Made by a program: the position numbers and the translations under genes. A DNA stretch of 64,000 nucleotides from Streptomyces sp. GESEQ-35 (GTDB lineage Bacteria > Actinomycetota > Actinomycetes > Streptomycetales > Streptomycetaceae): positions 1-64,000 of the forward strand of contig NZ_JAFFSX010000018.1 of assembly GCF_017948485.1 (NCBI RefSeq). Reading direction: 5' to 3'. Positions 16,181-25,725 of this stretch are shown here, piece after piece (within the stretch, counting starts at the first letter, position 1; every line of letters starts with the position of its first letter). The notes beneath the pieces were generated by a model. That model worked only from the letters and a program-made list of their open reading frames with translations. It was not told the DNA's origin and did no database searches.

Positions 16181-17335
16181 ATGCCCCAGCACGTGCCCGT
16201 CCCTCTGCGCGCCGCATTCCCCCGGGCGCCGCAGCACCCCCCGGCGCTCCCCCCACCTCCGCGCCGAATCGTTTTTCTCGCCCATCGGGACCTGGGCAAC
16301 CCTGCCGCCGGCGGTTCCGAGCTGCTCGTCGACCGGCTCGCCGACGGACTGACCCGGCTCGGCCACCAGGTGACCCTGCTGTGCGGCGGCCCGGCCGCCT
16401 TCCGTGACTACCGGGTCGTGTCGGCGGGCGGTGAGTACGGCCATTTTCTGCGCGCCCGTTCGGCGTTCGCCCGGCAGGTCGGCGACTGCGATCTGCTGGT
16501 CGAGGTGTGCAACGGCATGCCGTACTTCGCGCCGATGTGGCACCGCGGTCCCACCGTATGCCTGGTCAACCACGTCCACACCGATCTGTGGAAGATGCGG
16601 TTCGGCGGCGGGCCACTGGCCCCGGCCGCCCGGATCGGCCGAAGACTCGAACACTGGGCACTGACCGGTGCGCAGCGCCGAAGTCTGCTGGTCGCCGTCT
16701 CCCCCTCGACGGCCCACGCACTGCGTGGGATCGGCGTCGAACGGGACCGGATCCGCGTCGTGCACAACGGGGTCGAGGACCCCGGCCCGCGCGCCGACCG
16801 CTCGCCCGAGCCGCTGTTCGTGGCGGTGGGGCGGCTCGTCGAGTACAAGCGGATCGATCTGCTGCTGCGGCTGTGGGAGCGGGTACGGCCGGTGACGGGT
16901 GGGCGGCTGGTGATCGTCGGTGACGGCCCCGAGCGCCGGCGGCTGGAGCAACTCGCCGGTCCGGGCGTGGAGTTCAAAGGGCATGTGAGTGAGGCCGAGA
17001 AGCATCGGCTGCTGTGCGCGGCCTGGCTGTTGCTGCATCCCTCCGCGGTGGAGGGGTGGGGGCTGGTCGTCACCGAGGCCGCGGCGCGGGAGACTCCGTC
17101 GGTTGCGTTCGATGTACCTGGCCTGCGTGACTCTGTCGTGCACGGTGAGACGGGGGTTCTTGCGCACGGTGAGTCGTCGTTTGCGGCGGCGTGGTGCACG
17201 TTGGCCCTGTCCTCGCACCGCCGTGAGCTGATGGGGAAGACGGCGCGTGACCATGCGGCGCGGTATCGCTGGTCGCGGACGGTGAGGCAGTTCCGGGTGG
17301 TTGCCTCCGAGGCGGTGAGGGGCTTTGCGCCGTGA
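16181..17335 (+). CDS. GT4 family glycosyltransferase
   Basis: A 384-residue GT-B enzyme expected to transfer a sugar from a nucleotide donor at the inner face of the membrane. Visible motifs are VVHNGVED (start of the C-terminal domain), VAVGRLVEYKRIDLLLRLW, and the donor-binding HPSAVEGWGLVVTEAAARE (the family E-x7-E). The start ATG 16181 follows TTGGAGCACCG. It is the first gene of a nine-gene cluster and probably starts or extends a lipid-linked glycan. Donor and acceptor cannot be deduced. Confidence 0.88.
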   Translation: MPQHVPVPLRAAFPRAPQHPPALPPPPRRIVFLAHRDLGNPAAGGSELLVDRLADGLTRLGHQVTLLCGGPAAFRDYRVVSAGGEYGHFLRARSAFARQVGDCDLLVEVCNGMPYFAPMWHRGPTVCLVNHVHTDLWKMRFGGGPLAPAARIGRRLEHWALTGAQRRSLLVAVSPSTAHALRGIGVERDRIRVVHNGVEDPGPRADRSPEPLFVAVGRLVEYKRIDLLLRLWERVRPVTGGRLVIVGDGPERRRLEQLAGPGVEFKGHVSEAEKHRLLCAAWLLLHPSAVEGWGLVVTEAAARETPSVAFDVPGLRDSVVHGETGVLAHGESSFAAAWCTLALSSHRRELMGKTARDHAARYRWSRTVRQFRVVASEAVRGFAP

Positions 17336-17383
17336 CGCCTATTCGCCGTGAGGGGGAGGACGAGTCGCGGCTGCGGCGCCGTC

Positions 17384-17422
17384 GTGGCTTGTCGCGCAGT
17401 TCCCCGCGCCCCTATCGGGGCG
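17384..17422. repeat. Dispersed hairpin repeat, copy 3
   Basis: The core GCGCAGTTCCCCGCGCCCCT with a shortened opposite arm, between the glycosyltransferase and methyltransferase genes. If the methyltransferase start were placed at GTG 17332, this repeat would be translated as SRSSPRPYRG, so that start is doubtful. Confidence 0.8.
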
Positions 17423-17427
17423 ACCCA

Positions 17428-18165
17428 GTGGACGAGCGTTTGGAAGATCCGTCTCTTCGGCGGTCCCTTGCTCTCTTCCTTGCCTTTCTTCATGAGCAGG
17501 ATGATCCCGTCGCCTGTTACTCGCTGCTCGCCCGGGATGCCGTCGATCAGGTCGAGGCCTACGACGGGCCTGTTGCCGGGCGTACCGTCGTCGATGTCGG
17601 CGGTGGCAGTGGGTACTTCACCGAGGAGTTCCGGCGGCGCGGTGCGCAGGCGTTTCTCTTCGAGCCCGACGTGGCGGAGTTGGGCGAGAAGCCTCCCGAC
17701 TCAACTGTGATGGCGGACGGTTATCTGCTGCCGCTGTACGACGGGGTCGCGGACGTCGCGTTCTCCTCGAATGTGCTCGAGCACGTGGCCGATCCGCAGA
17801 CGTTCCTGAGTGAGCTGGTGCGGGTGACGCGGCCCGGTGGGCTGATCTATGTGTCGTTCACCAACTGGCTGTCCCCGTGGGGCGGTCACGAGTGGGCGCC
17901 CTGGCACTACTTCGGCGCGGAGCGGGCCCGCGCCCGCTACCGGCGCCGTACCGGGAAGCCCGCCAAGCACACCCTCGGCGAGAACCTGTTCGCCGTGCAC
18001 ATCGGCTCCACCCTGCGGCAGGTCCGTGCCCGGGACGACGTCACGGTCGTCTCGGCGCGCTCCCGCTACTGGCCGTTCCTCGCGGAAACCGTCGTAAGAG
18101 TGCCGGGCATCCGTGAGGTCGCCACCTGGAACCTTCTCCTCGTCCTCCGGCGGTGTCCCACATGA
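17428..18165 (+). CDS. Class I SAM-dependent methyltransferase
   Basis: A 245-residue methyltransferase with motif I VVDVGGGSGYFTEEF, an acidic motif II (FLFEPD) and the post-motif VTRPGGLIYVSFTNWLSPWG. It resembles small-molecule and sugar methyltransferases of cell-envelope clusters. The start is inferred as GTG 17428, because an upstream in-frame GTG at 17332 would translate a dispersed intergenic repeat; the alternative cannot be excluded since it overlaps the glycosyltransferase stop. Its stop overlaps the arabinofuranosyltransferase start (ATGA). It probably methylates a sugar of the cluster product. Confidence 0.83.
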   Translation: MDERLEDPSLRRSLALFLAFLHEQDDPVACYSLLARDAVDQVEAYDGPVAGRTVVDVGGGSGYFTEEFRRRGAQAFLFEPDVAELGEKPPDSTVMADGYLLPLYDGVADVAFSSNVLEHVADPQTFLSELVRVTRPGGLIYVSFTNWLSPWGGHEWAPWHYFGAERARARYRRRTGKPAKHTLGENLFAVHIGSTLRQVRARDDVTVVSARSRYWPFLAETVVRVPGIREVATWNLLLVLRRCPT

Positions 18166-21100
18166 CGACCACGGTCCAGGCTCCCCCTCCGGCAGCCGTC
18201 CCCACCACCACGACCGCGTCGGGCCCGCCGCACGGCCCCCGGTCGCGGCGCTGGCTGCTGGGGTTCTGGGCCGTGGTTCTCGTGCTGCTGCTCGCGGTGC
18301 ACCCCGGGCGGCAGACCTTCGACACCAAGCTCGGCGTGACCGTCGATCCCGGTCAGTTCCTCGCCGATCTGGGCCAGTTGTGGCACGACCGGGGTTCCTT
18401 CGGCGGGATCTCGGACCAGTACGTCGGCTATCTGTGGCCGATGCTGCCGTACTACTGGCTGTGCGATCTGGTGCAGTTGCCGGTGTGGCTGGCGGAGCGG
18501 CTGTGGCTGTCGCTGATCGTGTCCGTCGCCTTCTGGGGCGCGCTGCGGCTGGCCGAGCGGCTGCGGATCGGCAGCGGCGGCTCCCGGCTGCTTGCGGCGG
18601 CCGCGTACGCGCTGTGGCCGACCTTCACCATCGTCGTCGGCTCCACCTCGGCGGCCGCGCTGCCCGGCGCCTTTCTCCCCTGGGTGCTGCTGCCGCTGAC
18701 GAACGAGCGGTACACGGCCCGGGTCGCCGCCCTCCGCTCCGTGCTGATCATCCCCTTCATGGGCGGCGTCAACGCGGCCGCGACACTCGCGTCCCTGCTG
18801 CCGGTCGGCCTCTACCTCCTCTCCCGCCCGTCCGGACCACGGCAGCGCAAGCTGATCGCCTGGTGGGTGCCCGGCGTGATCCTGGCGACCGCCTGGTGGT
18901 GGATCCCGCTGCTGCTGCTCGGCTTCTACGGCGAGAACTTCCTTCCGTACGTGGAGACTTCGCAGACCACGACGGACACGATGGCGGCGACGGAGGCGCT
19001 GCGCGGCGCCGGGAACTGGGTCGCCTATCTGCACTTCGGTGAGGCCTGGCTGCCCGCCGGCTGGACCGTCGTGGCCTCGGTCGTCGTGATCGTCTGCTCG
19101 GCGCTCGCCGCCGGACTCGGCCTCGCGGGACTGGCCCGGCGTGACCTGCCGGAGCGGCGCTGGCTGGTGCTGACCGTCGTGACGGTGGCGCTGATCATGC
19201 TCGCCGGGTACGGCGGAGCGTTCGGGGCGCCCTTCCACGGGGTGGTGCAGGACTGGCTGAACGGCGGGCTCGCCCCCTTCCGCAACATCTACAAGTTCCA
19301 GCCGGGCCTCGCCCTCGCGCTCGTCCTCGGTCTGGCCCATCTGGTGGGCGTGGCCGCCGAGCCGCGCGGCGCCCGCCCGGTCCGCGGCCGCCGTCTCGCG
19401 CCGCTCATCGCGGCGGTTCTGGTGCTGCCGGGGCTGCTGTGGCCGTACCTCAACGGCTCGATCCTGAACCCGGGCTCCTTCCAGGAGATCCCCAAGTACT
19501 GGACGGCAACGGCCGATTGGCTGGAGGAGTATTCGCCCGACTCGCGTGCCCTGGTCGTCCCGGCCACCGCCCACGGCATCCACACCTGGGGCTCGACGAT
19601 CGACCAGCCCCTCGACGTCGTAGCCGAATCCCGTTGGGCTCAAAGGGATTACGTCCCGATGGGCACCCCCGGCAACCGGCGCGCAATGGACGCCGTGGAG
19701 CAGGCGCTGATGTCCGGCGCCGAAGTCCCGGGCCTCGCCGACTACTTGAGCCGCTCCGGCATCCACTACGTCGTCGTCCGCAACGACCTCGACCCAGACC
19801 AGATCGGCTATGTACCGACCACCACGGTCAAACGCACCCTGGAACAGTCCGGCTATACCCGGGTGAAGGGCCTGGGCCCGGTCGTGACGGGCGGCCGGAT
19901 CGCCGAGGACACCCCGCTCGCGATCGAGGGCATCTACCCGAGGCAGCGGTCGGTGGAGATCTACCAGCCGCCGGCGGACGAGGGTGTGCCGCGCCCCGGG
20001 CAGGCCGCTCTGCTGCCGGTGGCCGACACGGCCGCGGTCTCCGGCGGCCCCGAGGCGCTGTTGCCGCTGGCGTCCGAACTCCGGGGCCGGGCAACCGTGT
20101 TGACCGGTGACAACCACCCCGGGGTCGGCACCCCGTCCGTGCAGGTGGTCGGCGACGGACTGCGCCGCGCGGACACCCGGTTCGGGCTGGTCAACTCGGG
20201 CACCTCGTACACGTACACCCGCGACGAACGCAACGCGCCGGACGCCGCCCAGGACGCCGGTGAGCAACCCCACCAGATCCTGCCGACCGAGGGCCTCGCC
20301 CACCAGACGGTCGCCGAACTGCGCGGCGCCCGCTCGGTCACGGCCTCTTCGTACGGCAACTGGCTGTTCCACCTCCCGCAGTACGACCCGGTGAACGCCT
20401 TCGACGGCAATCCCGACACCGCCTGGGCGGAGGGCGCGGCGGGCTCGGCGGACGGGCAGTGGCTGCGGATCGGGTTCACGGAGTCGTACGACATGCCGTC
20501 GTCGTTCAAGGTGACGCCGTTGCCGCAGGACAGTGTGCGGTCGGCGGCGACACGAGTGCGGGTGGAGACGGAGAAGGGGGTGCGGACCAGCGTCCTGCGC
20601 CCCGACGGAATGACGCAGACCATCAAGGCGCCCGCGGGCGGGACGAGTTGGCTGCGGCTGACGATCGTCGACTCCGTGGCGCGGCACACGGGTCTGACCG
20701 GCGCGGGCTTCTCCGAGATCTCCCTGCCGGACGTGCAGGTCACGCGCATGCTGCGGCTGCCGACGGACGCGGAGAACGCGAGCGCCGCCACGGAGATCGT
20801 CTCGCTGCACCGCACGGCCGACCCCACCGGCCTCTCCGCGACGGGCACGGAGGCGGGCCTGCACCGCCGCTTCTCCACGGGCACGGCGGGGACATACGAG
20901 GTGACGGCGAGCGCGGTGCCGGTGCCGGGCGAGGAACTCGACCGGCTGCTGTACCAGGTCGCCCCCGAGCAGCAGAACCGCATCGTGGCCACCGCCGACT
21001 CGACGGCACGGCTCGGCGCGGGCCTGTCCGCGCGCAACCTCACCGACGGCGACCTCACCACGGCCTGGATCGCGGGCGACCGCCCCACGATCCACCTCCG

Positions 21101-22532
21101 CTGGAACGGCGACCAGCCCGTCGGCGAACTGGTCCTGGCCCCCGCGGGCGGCCTGTCCACCCGCCCCACCGAGGTGCAGATCAGCTCCCCGGACGGCGCG
21201 GCCCTCGCCGGCGTCGACGAGAACGGCTGGGTCCGCTTCCCGCCGATCACCACGGACCGCCTGGACATCACGGTCACGGCGACGGCCCCGCTGACCCTCC
21301 ACAACCCGGTCGTCGACGAGGACCTGCGACTGCCAGTCGGCCTGACGGAGGCGTACGTCCCGGCCCTCGACGCCTACCGCACTCCGCAACCGGCGGCCAC
21401 CCGGCCCTTCTCGCTCCCCTGCGGACAGGGACCGGTGCTGGCGGTCGACGGGGAGCTCTACGAGACGAGCGTGCGCGGGACGGTACGGGACCTCACGGAA
21501 CGGCGACCCGTGCAGGTGACGCTCTGTCAGGAACGGCGTGCGGACGCCGAGTTGCAGCTGACCTCCGGCACGCACCGGGTCGAGGGCGGGGACGCCGGGC
21601 CGCTGGCGCTGACCGACGTGACGCTGACGCGCGGCGGCGCGCTCACGGAGCCCACGTCGGCCGACCGCAACCTCCGGATCCGGGACTGGCTGGGCGACCA
21701 GCGCCAGGTGACGGTGGGGTCGGGTGCGGCCACGTACCTGACGACGTACGAGAACTACAACGACGGCTGGAAGGCGACGCTGAACGGCAAGGAACTGTCC
21801 GCATTGCGCCTCGACGGCTGGCAGCAGGGCTGGCGGATCCCGGCCGGGGCGGGCGGCACGGTCAAGCTGTCGTACGAACCGGCGACGACGTACGACGCCG
21901 CGCTGATCGGCAGCGGGGTCGCGGTGGCGGCCCTGCTGTGTCTGGTGTTGTGGCGCAGGCGCGCGCCGAACCCCGACGAACCGCAGCCGGTGCCCCCGCC
22001 GCCCGGCCTGTGGCTCGGCACGGTGGCGCTGACGCTGGTGGGCGTGGTGATCGCCGGCTGGTTCGCGCTGCTGGTGCCCGCGCTGGCACTACTGGCCTAC
22101 CGACGGCACGCGCTCCTCGTCCCGATCGCGTTCGCCGCCCTCGCGGGGGCGGGGATCGCGGCGGCGGTGGGAGCCGGGGAGCCGGCGGGCGCGGAGGAGG
22201 GAGCCTTCGGTCCTGCGGCTCAACTCCTGGCGTTGATCGGGTTGTTCGCGGGGCTGGTGAGCATGCGGGAGCGGGACTCGGTGGCGGTACCGCCACCGGC
22301 CGCGGGGCCGCCCACTTCGGAAGCCCCGACGCAGCAGCTGCCGCAACGGCAACGGGGCGCGAGCCCTCTCGGAGCCGAGCCGGCGCCGCCTGCCCGCCCG
22401 GACTCCGGCCCGACCGTCTCGGCGCGGGGCCCCGGCGGCCCGGCACCCGATCCGCCCACCGTGCGCTTCCCGTTCCGCAAGCCGAAGTTCAGGGTGGCAC
22501 CCCAGGACGACCCGAGGGGGGACCGCGCATGA
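18162..22532 (+). CDS. AftD-like alpha-(1->3)-arabinofuranosyltransferase
   Basis: A giant 1456-residue GT-C membrane enzyme. Residues 30-430 hold about ten membrane spans; the first outer loop (HPGRQTFDTKLGVTVDPGQF) carries the acidic residues expected of a polyprenyl-phosphate-sugar transferase. A long extracellular part follows, with two discoidin-like carbohydrate-binding stretches (AFDGNPDTAWAEG near 745; LTDGDLTTAWIAG near 960). More membrane spans (about 1247-1380) and a Pro-rich cytosolic tail end the protein. This is the layout of mycobacterial AftD (DUF3367 type), which adds arabinofuranose from decaprenyl-phosphoarabinose. ATG 18162 overlaps the methyltransferase stop; a GTG at 18153 is an alternative. 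Streptomyces has no mycobacterial arabinogalactan, so the acceptor is unknown. Confidence 0.87.
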   Translation: MTTTVQAPPPAAVPTTTTASGPPHGPRSRRWLLGFWAVVLVLLLAVHPGRQTFDTKLGVTVDPGQFLADLGQLWHDRGSFGGISDQYVGYLWPMLPYYWLCDLVQLPVWLAERLWLSLIVSVAFWGALRLAERLRIGSGGSRLLAAAAYALWPTFTIVVGSTSAAALPGAFLPWVLLPLTNERYTARVAALRSVLIIPFMGGVNAAATLASLLPVGLYLLSRPSGPRQRKLIAWWVPGVILATAWWWIPLLLLGFYGENFLPYVETSQTTTDTMAATEALRGAGNWVAYLHFGEAWLPAGWTVVASVVVIVCSALAAGLGLAGLARRDLPERRWLVLTVVTVALIMLAGYGGAFGAPFHGVVQDWLNGGLAPFRNIYKFQPGLALALVLGLAHLVGVAAEPRGARPVRGRRLAPLIAAVLVLPGLLWPYLNGSILNPGSFQEIPKYWTATADWLEEYSPDSRALVVPATAHGIHTWGSTIDQPLDVVAESRWAQRDYVPMGTPGNRRAMDAVEQALMSGAEVPGLADYLSRSGIHYVVVRNDLDPDQIGYVPTTTVKRTLEQSGYTRVKGLGPVVTGGRIAEDTPLAIEGIYPRQRSVEIYQPPADEGVPRPGQAALLPVADTAAVSGGPEALLPLASELRGRATVLTGDNHPGVGTPSVQVVGDGLRRADTRFGLVNSGTSYTYTRDERNAPDAAQDAGEQPHQILPTEGLAHQTVAELRGARSVTASSYGNWLFHLPQYDPVNAFDGNPDTAWAEGAAGSADGQWLRIGFTESYDMPSSFKVTPLPQDSVRSAATRVRVETEKGVRTSVLRPDGMTQTIKAPAGGTSWLRLTIVDSVARHTGLTGAGFSEISLPDVQVTRMLRLPTDAENASAATEIVSLHRTADPTGLSATGTEAGLHRRFSTGTAGTYEVTASAVPVPGEELDRLLYQVAPEQQNRIVATADSTARLGAGLSARNLTDGDLTTAWIAGDRPTIHLRWNGDQPVGELVLAPAGGLSTRPTEVQISSPDGAALAGVDENGWVRFPPITTDRLDITVTATAPLTLHNPVVDEDLRLPVGLTEAYVPALDAYRTPQPAATRPFSLPCGQGPVLAVDGELYETSVRGTVRDLTERRPVQVTLCQERRADAELQLTSGTHRVEGGDAGPLALTDVTLTRGGALTEPTSADRNLRIRDWLGDQRQVTVGSGAATYLTTYENYNDGWKATLNGKELSALRLDGWQQGWRIPAGAGGTVKLSYEPATTYDAALIGSGVAVAALLCLVLWRRRAPNPDEPQPVPPPPGLWLGTVALTLVGVVIAGWFALLVPALALLAYRRHALLVPIAFAALAGAGIAAAVGAGEPAGAEEGAFGPAAQLLALIGLFAGLVSMRERDSVAVPPPAAGPPTSEAPTQQLPQRQRGASPLGAEPAPPARPDSGPTVSARGPGGPAPDPPTVRFPFRKPKFRVAPQDDPRGDRA

Positions 22533-24058
22533 CCACGCTGGAGCACCGCGCCGAAGGCCCCGTACGGCCTCCCGAGCGCATCCCGTTCCCGGTGGTGGAC
22601 GAGATCGCCCGCCACTGCCTCCAGGAGGAGGAACCGGAGACCGTCCACATCGAGGTCCACCTCCCCGGCCACCTCGACCCCGACCGCCTCCGCGCCGCCT
22701 TCGACGAGGCCCTGCACCGCCACCCCCGCATCCTCATGCGGGAGGCGGCGGGGCGGTGGTACCGGCGACGGTACGAGTGGGAACTGACGGCGGATCCGGA
22801 TGTGGACGTGGTGACATTCCTGCCGCCGGGCCCGGATGCGTTACGGGACGCACGGACGCGTGCGCTTGTCGAGGCCCCGCCACTGTCGACCTCGCCGCCG
22901 ATACGGCTGGAGGTGGTGGAGGGGGCGGGGCCGGTGGAGGGGAGCGAGGCGAGCGATGCTGTCGGCACAACGGCCGCAGCTGCGGGCAACGGTGTCCATC
23001 CAACCGCCGCCGCAGCGGGCGGCCGCGCTGGCCAGGGCGGCGCCCATCAAACCGCCGCAGCTGCGGGCAGTCGTGCCGCTGGGGCGGCACGGGTGGGCGC
23101 AGCGGCACCCGGCAAGCGCCGGCAAGTGACCCCACCCGCCCCCAGCAGCAAAGCCAGTCACAGCACAGGCACGGTGCTGTTCCTGACCATCAACCACACG
23201 GCCCTGGACGGCCCAGCCTGCCTCCGAGTCCTGGCCACCGCCGCAGAGCTGTACGGCGGCAAGGACAACTCACCGGCAAGCGCACCCATCCGTCCGACGG
23301 AAACCCCACCGCAGCCCGAAGAAACCCCCTCCAACTGGTCACCCCCCGCGCGGGTAGCGCCCGGCACCCCCGAACCCTCCCCCGGCAACGGCATGCTCGT
23401 CACCGAACTCCCCCTCCCTCACCGCCCCAAAGGCTCCCCCTACACCGTGAACGACCAGCTCATGGTCACCACGGCCCTGATGATCACCCACTGGAACAGA
23501 GAGCACGGCGAACACCCCCGCCCCCTCCGCATCACGATGCCCGTGGACGACCGCCCCAGGGACACGACCATGCCGATAGGCAACGGCACCCGCCTGGTCG
23601 AAGTCCCCTTCACTCCGGACGAGTTGACCCCGGCGGACATGCCCGCGCTCCTGAGCCGTACCGCAACCCGAACCCGCGCCCTCAAGTCCCTCCCCCGCCC
23701 CCAACTGGGCCACGGAGCCACGCTCCTCACCGCCCCTGTCACCCCCGTGTCCTGGCGCGCCGCCCTCACCAGAACCCTCCGCCGGACGGCCGCCCCCTGG
23801 ACCTCGACCACGCTCCTCAGCAACATCGGCCGCATCCCGTACGCCCTGGACTTCGGCGAGGAGGCAGGCCGCGCGCACGCGGTCTGGTTCTCGGCGCCGG
23901 CGAGGGTGCCCCGCGGCCTCACCGTCACCACCGCCTCCACGAACGGCCGCCTGCACCTGGCCCTGCGCTGGTCCCGCGCCCTGCTCAGCCATGGCGACGG
24001 CGCCCACCTGCGCGACCTGTTCGAGCACTATCTGCACACCACGGAGGTGGCCCCATGA
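22529..24058 (+). CDS. PapA/condensation-type acyltransferase
   Basis: A 509-residue member of the chloramphenicol-acetyltransferase/condensation fold. The catalytic motif is NHTALDG (222-228), with His223 and Asp227 matching HHxxxDG. The N-terminal half shows VHIEVHLPGHLDPDRLRAAF and the C-terminal half the DFGEE (DFGWG-like) region. Enzymes of this group move acyl chains onto sugars or alcohols, as PapA proteins do in mycobacteria. Residues about 146-199 are a low-complexity Ala/Gly insert encoded by repeat-like DNA, just before the catalytic motif. ATG 22529 overlaps the upstream stop. It likely acylates the cluster product. Confidence 0.8.
   Translation: MTTLEHRAEGPVRPPERIPFPVVDEIARHCLQEEEPETVHIEVHLPGHLDPDRLRAAFDEALHRHPRILMREAAGRWYRRRYEWELTADPDVDVVTFLPPGPDALRDARTRALVEAPPLSTSPPIRLEVVEGAGPVEGSEASDAVGTTAAAAGNGVHPTAAAAGGRAGQGGAHQTAAAAGSRAAGAARVGAAAPGKRRQVTPPAPSSKASHSTGTVLFLTINHTALDGPACLRVLATAAELYGGKDNSPASAPIRPTETPPQPEETPSNWSPPARVAPGTPEPSPGNGMLVTELPLPHRPKGSPYTVNDQLMVTTALMITHWNREHGEHPRPLRITMPVDDRPRDTTMPIGNGTRLVEVPFTPDELTPADMPALLSRTATRTRALKSLPRPQLGHGATLLTAPVTPVSWRAALTRTLRRTAAPWTSTTLLSNIGRIPYALDFGEEAGRAHAVWFSAPARVPRGLTVTTASTNGRLHLALRWSRALLSHGDGAHLRDLFEHYLHTTEVAP
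22963..23126. repeat. Repeat-like element inside the acyltransferase gene
   Basis: About 160 bp of internally repeated DNA: GCCGCAGCTGCGGGCA occurs at about 22974 and 23054, with a diverged CCGCCGCAGCGGGC between. It is followed by a hairpin, GTGCCGC-TGGG-GCGGCAC (23073-23090). It is open in all of the gene frame. It resembles, from memory, a dispersed Streptomyces intergenic repeat; that identity needs a search. Confidence 0.55.
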
Positions 24059-24789
24059 CGACGACCACCCCACCCCGCACCGAGCTGCGCGACTTCTACG
24101 AGAACCCGGCGGTCCCCGTCGCCTCCGGCACCCCCCGCACCCTCCGCCAGGCCCGCCTCCTGGCCACCGCCCTCGGCCCCGCGACGCCGACCGGACCCAC
24201 CCGCACGATCCTCGACATCGGCTGCGGCGACGGAACAGCGGCCGCCACCACCGCCCCCTTCCTCCCCGGTCACCGCATCATCGGCGTCGACTGGTCCCAG
24301 GACGCCCTGAAACGCGCCCGCGCCCGAATCCCGTACACACTCCGCGCCGAACTCAACTGCCTCCCCTTCAGGGACGGTTCAGCCGACGCCGTGCTGTTCA
24401 GCGAAGTGATCGAGCACCTCGTCGACCCGGACGCCGCCCTGGACGAGATCCGCCGGGTGCTGCGCCCGGGCGGCCATCTGATGCTGTCCACCCCGAACCT
24501 GGCCGCCTGGTACAACCGCGCCCTCCTCCTCGCGGGCGTCCAGCCGGTCTTCTCGGAGGTCAGCCTGCGCGCGATCCACGGCCGGCCGGGACGGGAAGTC
24601 GTAGGGCATCTGCGGCTCTACACGGCCCGCGCCCTCCGCGAGTACGTCACCGCGGCAGGCTTCGACGTCGTACGACTCAAAGGGGCCCCCTTCCACGGCG
24701 TACCGCGTCCCCTGCGACCGCTCGACCGGCTCGCCTGCTCCAGAGCACCGCTCGCCTCGATCCTGCTCCTGCACGCGCGAAGGACGTAG
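24055..24789 (+). CDS. Class I SAM-dependent methyltransferase (UbiE-like)
   Basis: A 244-residue methyltransferase with motif I ILDIGCGDGTAAA, motif II VDWSQDALKRAR, and SEVIEHLVDPDAAL / RVLRPGGHLMLSTPN, typical of Methyltransf_11 enzymes. ATG 24055 overlaps the acyltransferase stop (ATGA). It is the second methyltransferase of the cluster, and the downstream Trm112-like protein is a possible activator. The target could be a sugar hydroxyl, a lipid or a carboxylate. Confidence 0.88.
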   Translation: MTTTTPPRTELRDFYENPAVPVASGTPRTLRQARLLATALGPATPTGPTRTILDIGCGDGTAAATTAPFLPGHRIIGVDWSQDALKRARARIPYTLRAELNCLPFRDGSADAVLFSEVIEHLVDPDAALDEIRRVLRPGGHLMLSTPNLAAWYNRALLLAGVQPVFSEVSLRAIHGRPGREVVGHLRLYTARALREYVTAAGFDVVRLKGAPFHGVPRPLRPLDRLACSRAPLASILLLHARRT

Positions 24790-24792
24790 CCG

Positions 24793-25725
24793 ATGTGGTG
24801 GGGAGTGGCCGCGGCCCTGTTGGCGAACGTCCTGTACAGCACCGGATTCGTCCTGGAGAAGCGGGCGCTCGCGGCCCTGCCCCAGGTCACCGTGCGCGAA
24901 CCCGCGAAGCTCCTGCGGCTCGTCCTCGGCAGCCCGCTGTGGATCGGCGGATCGCTGTCCCTCGCCGCCGGTTTCGCCGCGCAGCTCGTCGTCTACCGCA
25001 CGCTCCCGATCGCCGCCGCGCAGGGCATCTTCGTCTCCGGCCTGGTACTGCTCGTGCTGCTGTCGGCCCGGCTGCTGGGCGAGGAGACCACCGGCCGCGA
25101 GCGGTACGCGCTCGGCGCGATCCTCGCCGCGCTGCTGATGGTCGTGCTGTCCCTGCGGGGGGACGGCGAGGACACAGTCACCGTGGGCAGCGAGGCACCG
25201 TACCCGCTGATCCTCCTCGTCTGCGTGCCCTCGCTCGCCGCCGGCGTCTGGCTGTACGGCTCCGCCGAGCGCCGCGCCCGCCACCGGCACCGGCTGCCGA
25301 CGACCGGCGTCGAGTACGGCGTGGCGGTGGGCGTGCTGTACGGCGTCAGCTCGCTGGCCATCAAAGGCGTCTCCAACTACCTGACGGCAGGCGGGATCAG
25401 CGAGGCGGTCCTCGATCTCCTCCGCTCCCCGTATCCGTATCTCCTGCTGTTCACCGGCGCGTTCGGGCTGGTCATGTCGCAGGCGGCACTCCAGCGCTGC
25501 CGGGCCTCGCTGATCGTGCCGGTGTGTACGACGGTGACCTGTCTGTACACGGCGGTGCTCGGCACGCTGTCGTTCGGCGAGGCGCTGCCGCAGGAGCCGT
25601 TGCGCCTGGCACTGCGGCTCGCGGGCACGGCGCTGGCGATCACCGTACTGCTGGCCATGCCCAAGCACGACCGGCAGGCAGCCGCCCAACCCCCCGTCGC
25701 CGCCAAGGAGTTGACACCACCGTGA
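24793..25725 (+). CDS. EamA/DMT-superfamily membrane protein
   Basis: A 310-residue protein with nine or ten membrane spans, in the drug/metabolite-transporter fold (two EamA-like halves; second-half motif SLIVPVCTTVTCLYTAVLGTLSFGEAL). Relatives include nucleotide-sugar carriers and SMR-like flippases for polyprenyl-linked sugars. Within a cluster holding a GT-C enzyme that needs an outward-facing lipid-linked sugar, a flippase role is reasonable. It starts 3 bp after the methyltransferase stop and its own stop overlaps the next GTG (GTGA). Confidence 0.78.
   Translation: MWWGVAAALLANVLYSTGFVLEKRALAALPQVTVREPAKLLRLVLGSPLWIGGSLSLAAGFAAQLVVYRTLPIAAAQGIFVSGLVLLVLLSARLLGEETTGRERYALGAILAALLMVVLSLRGDGEDTVTVGSEAPYPLILLVCVPSLAAGVWLYGSAERRARHRHRLPTTGVEYGVAVGVLYGVSSLAIKGVSNYLTAGGISEAVLDLLRSPYPYLLLFTGAFGLVMSQAALQRCRASLIVPVCTTVTCLYTAVLGTLSFGEALPQEPLRLALRLAGTALAITVLLAMPKHDRQAAAQPPVAAKELTPP

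Noticed and set aside
17332-17427. GTG 17332 as the methyltransferase start, overlapping the glycosyltransferase stop
   Set aside because: The extra 32 residues are the translation of repeat copy 3 and have no methyltransferase character; kept only as an alternative.
18066-21575. Very long minus-strand reading frame opposite the arabinofuranosyltransferase
   Set aside because: It is the antisense shadow of a high-GC gene; it is Arg/His-rich without domains, whereas the plus frame has membrane spans and AftD features.
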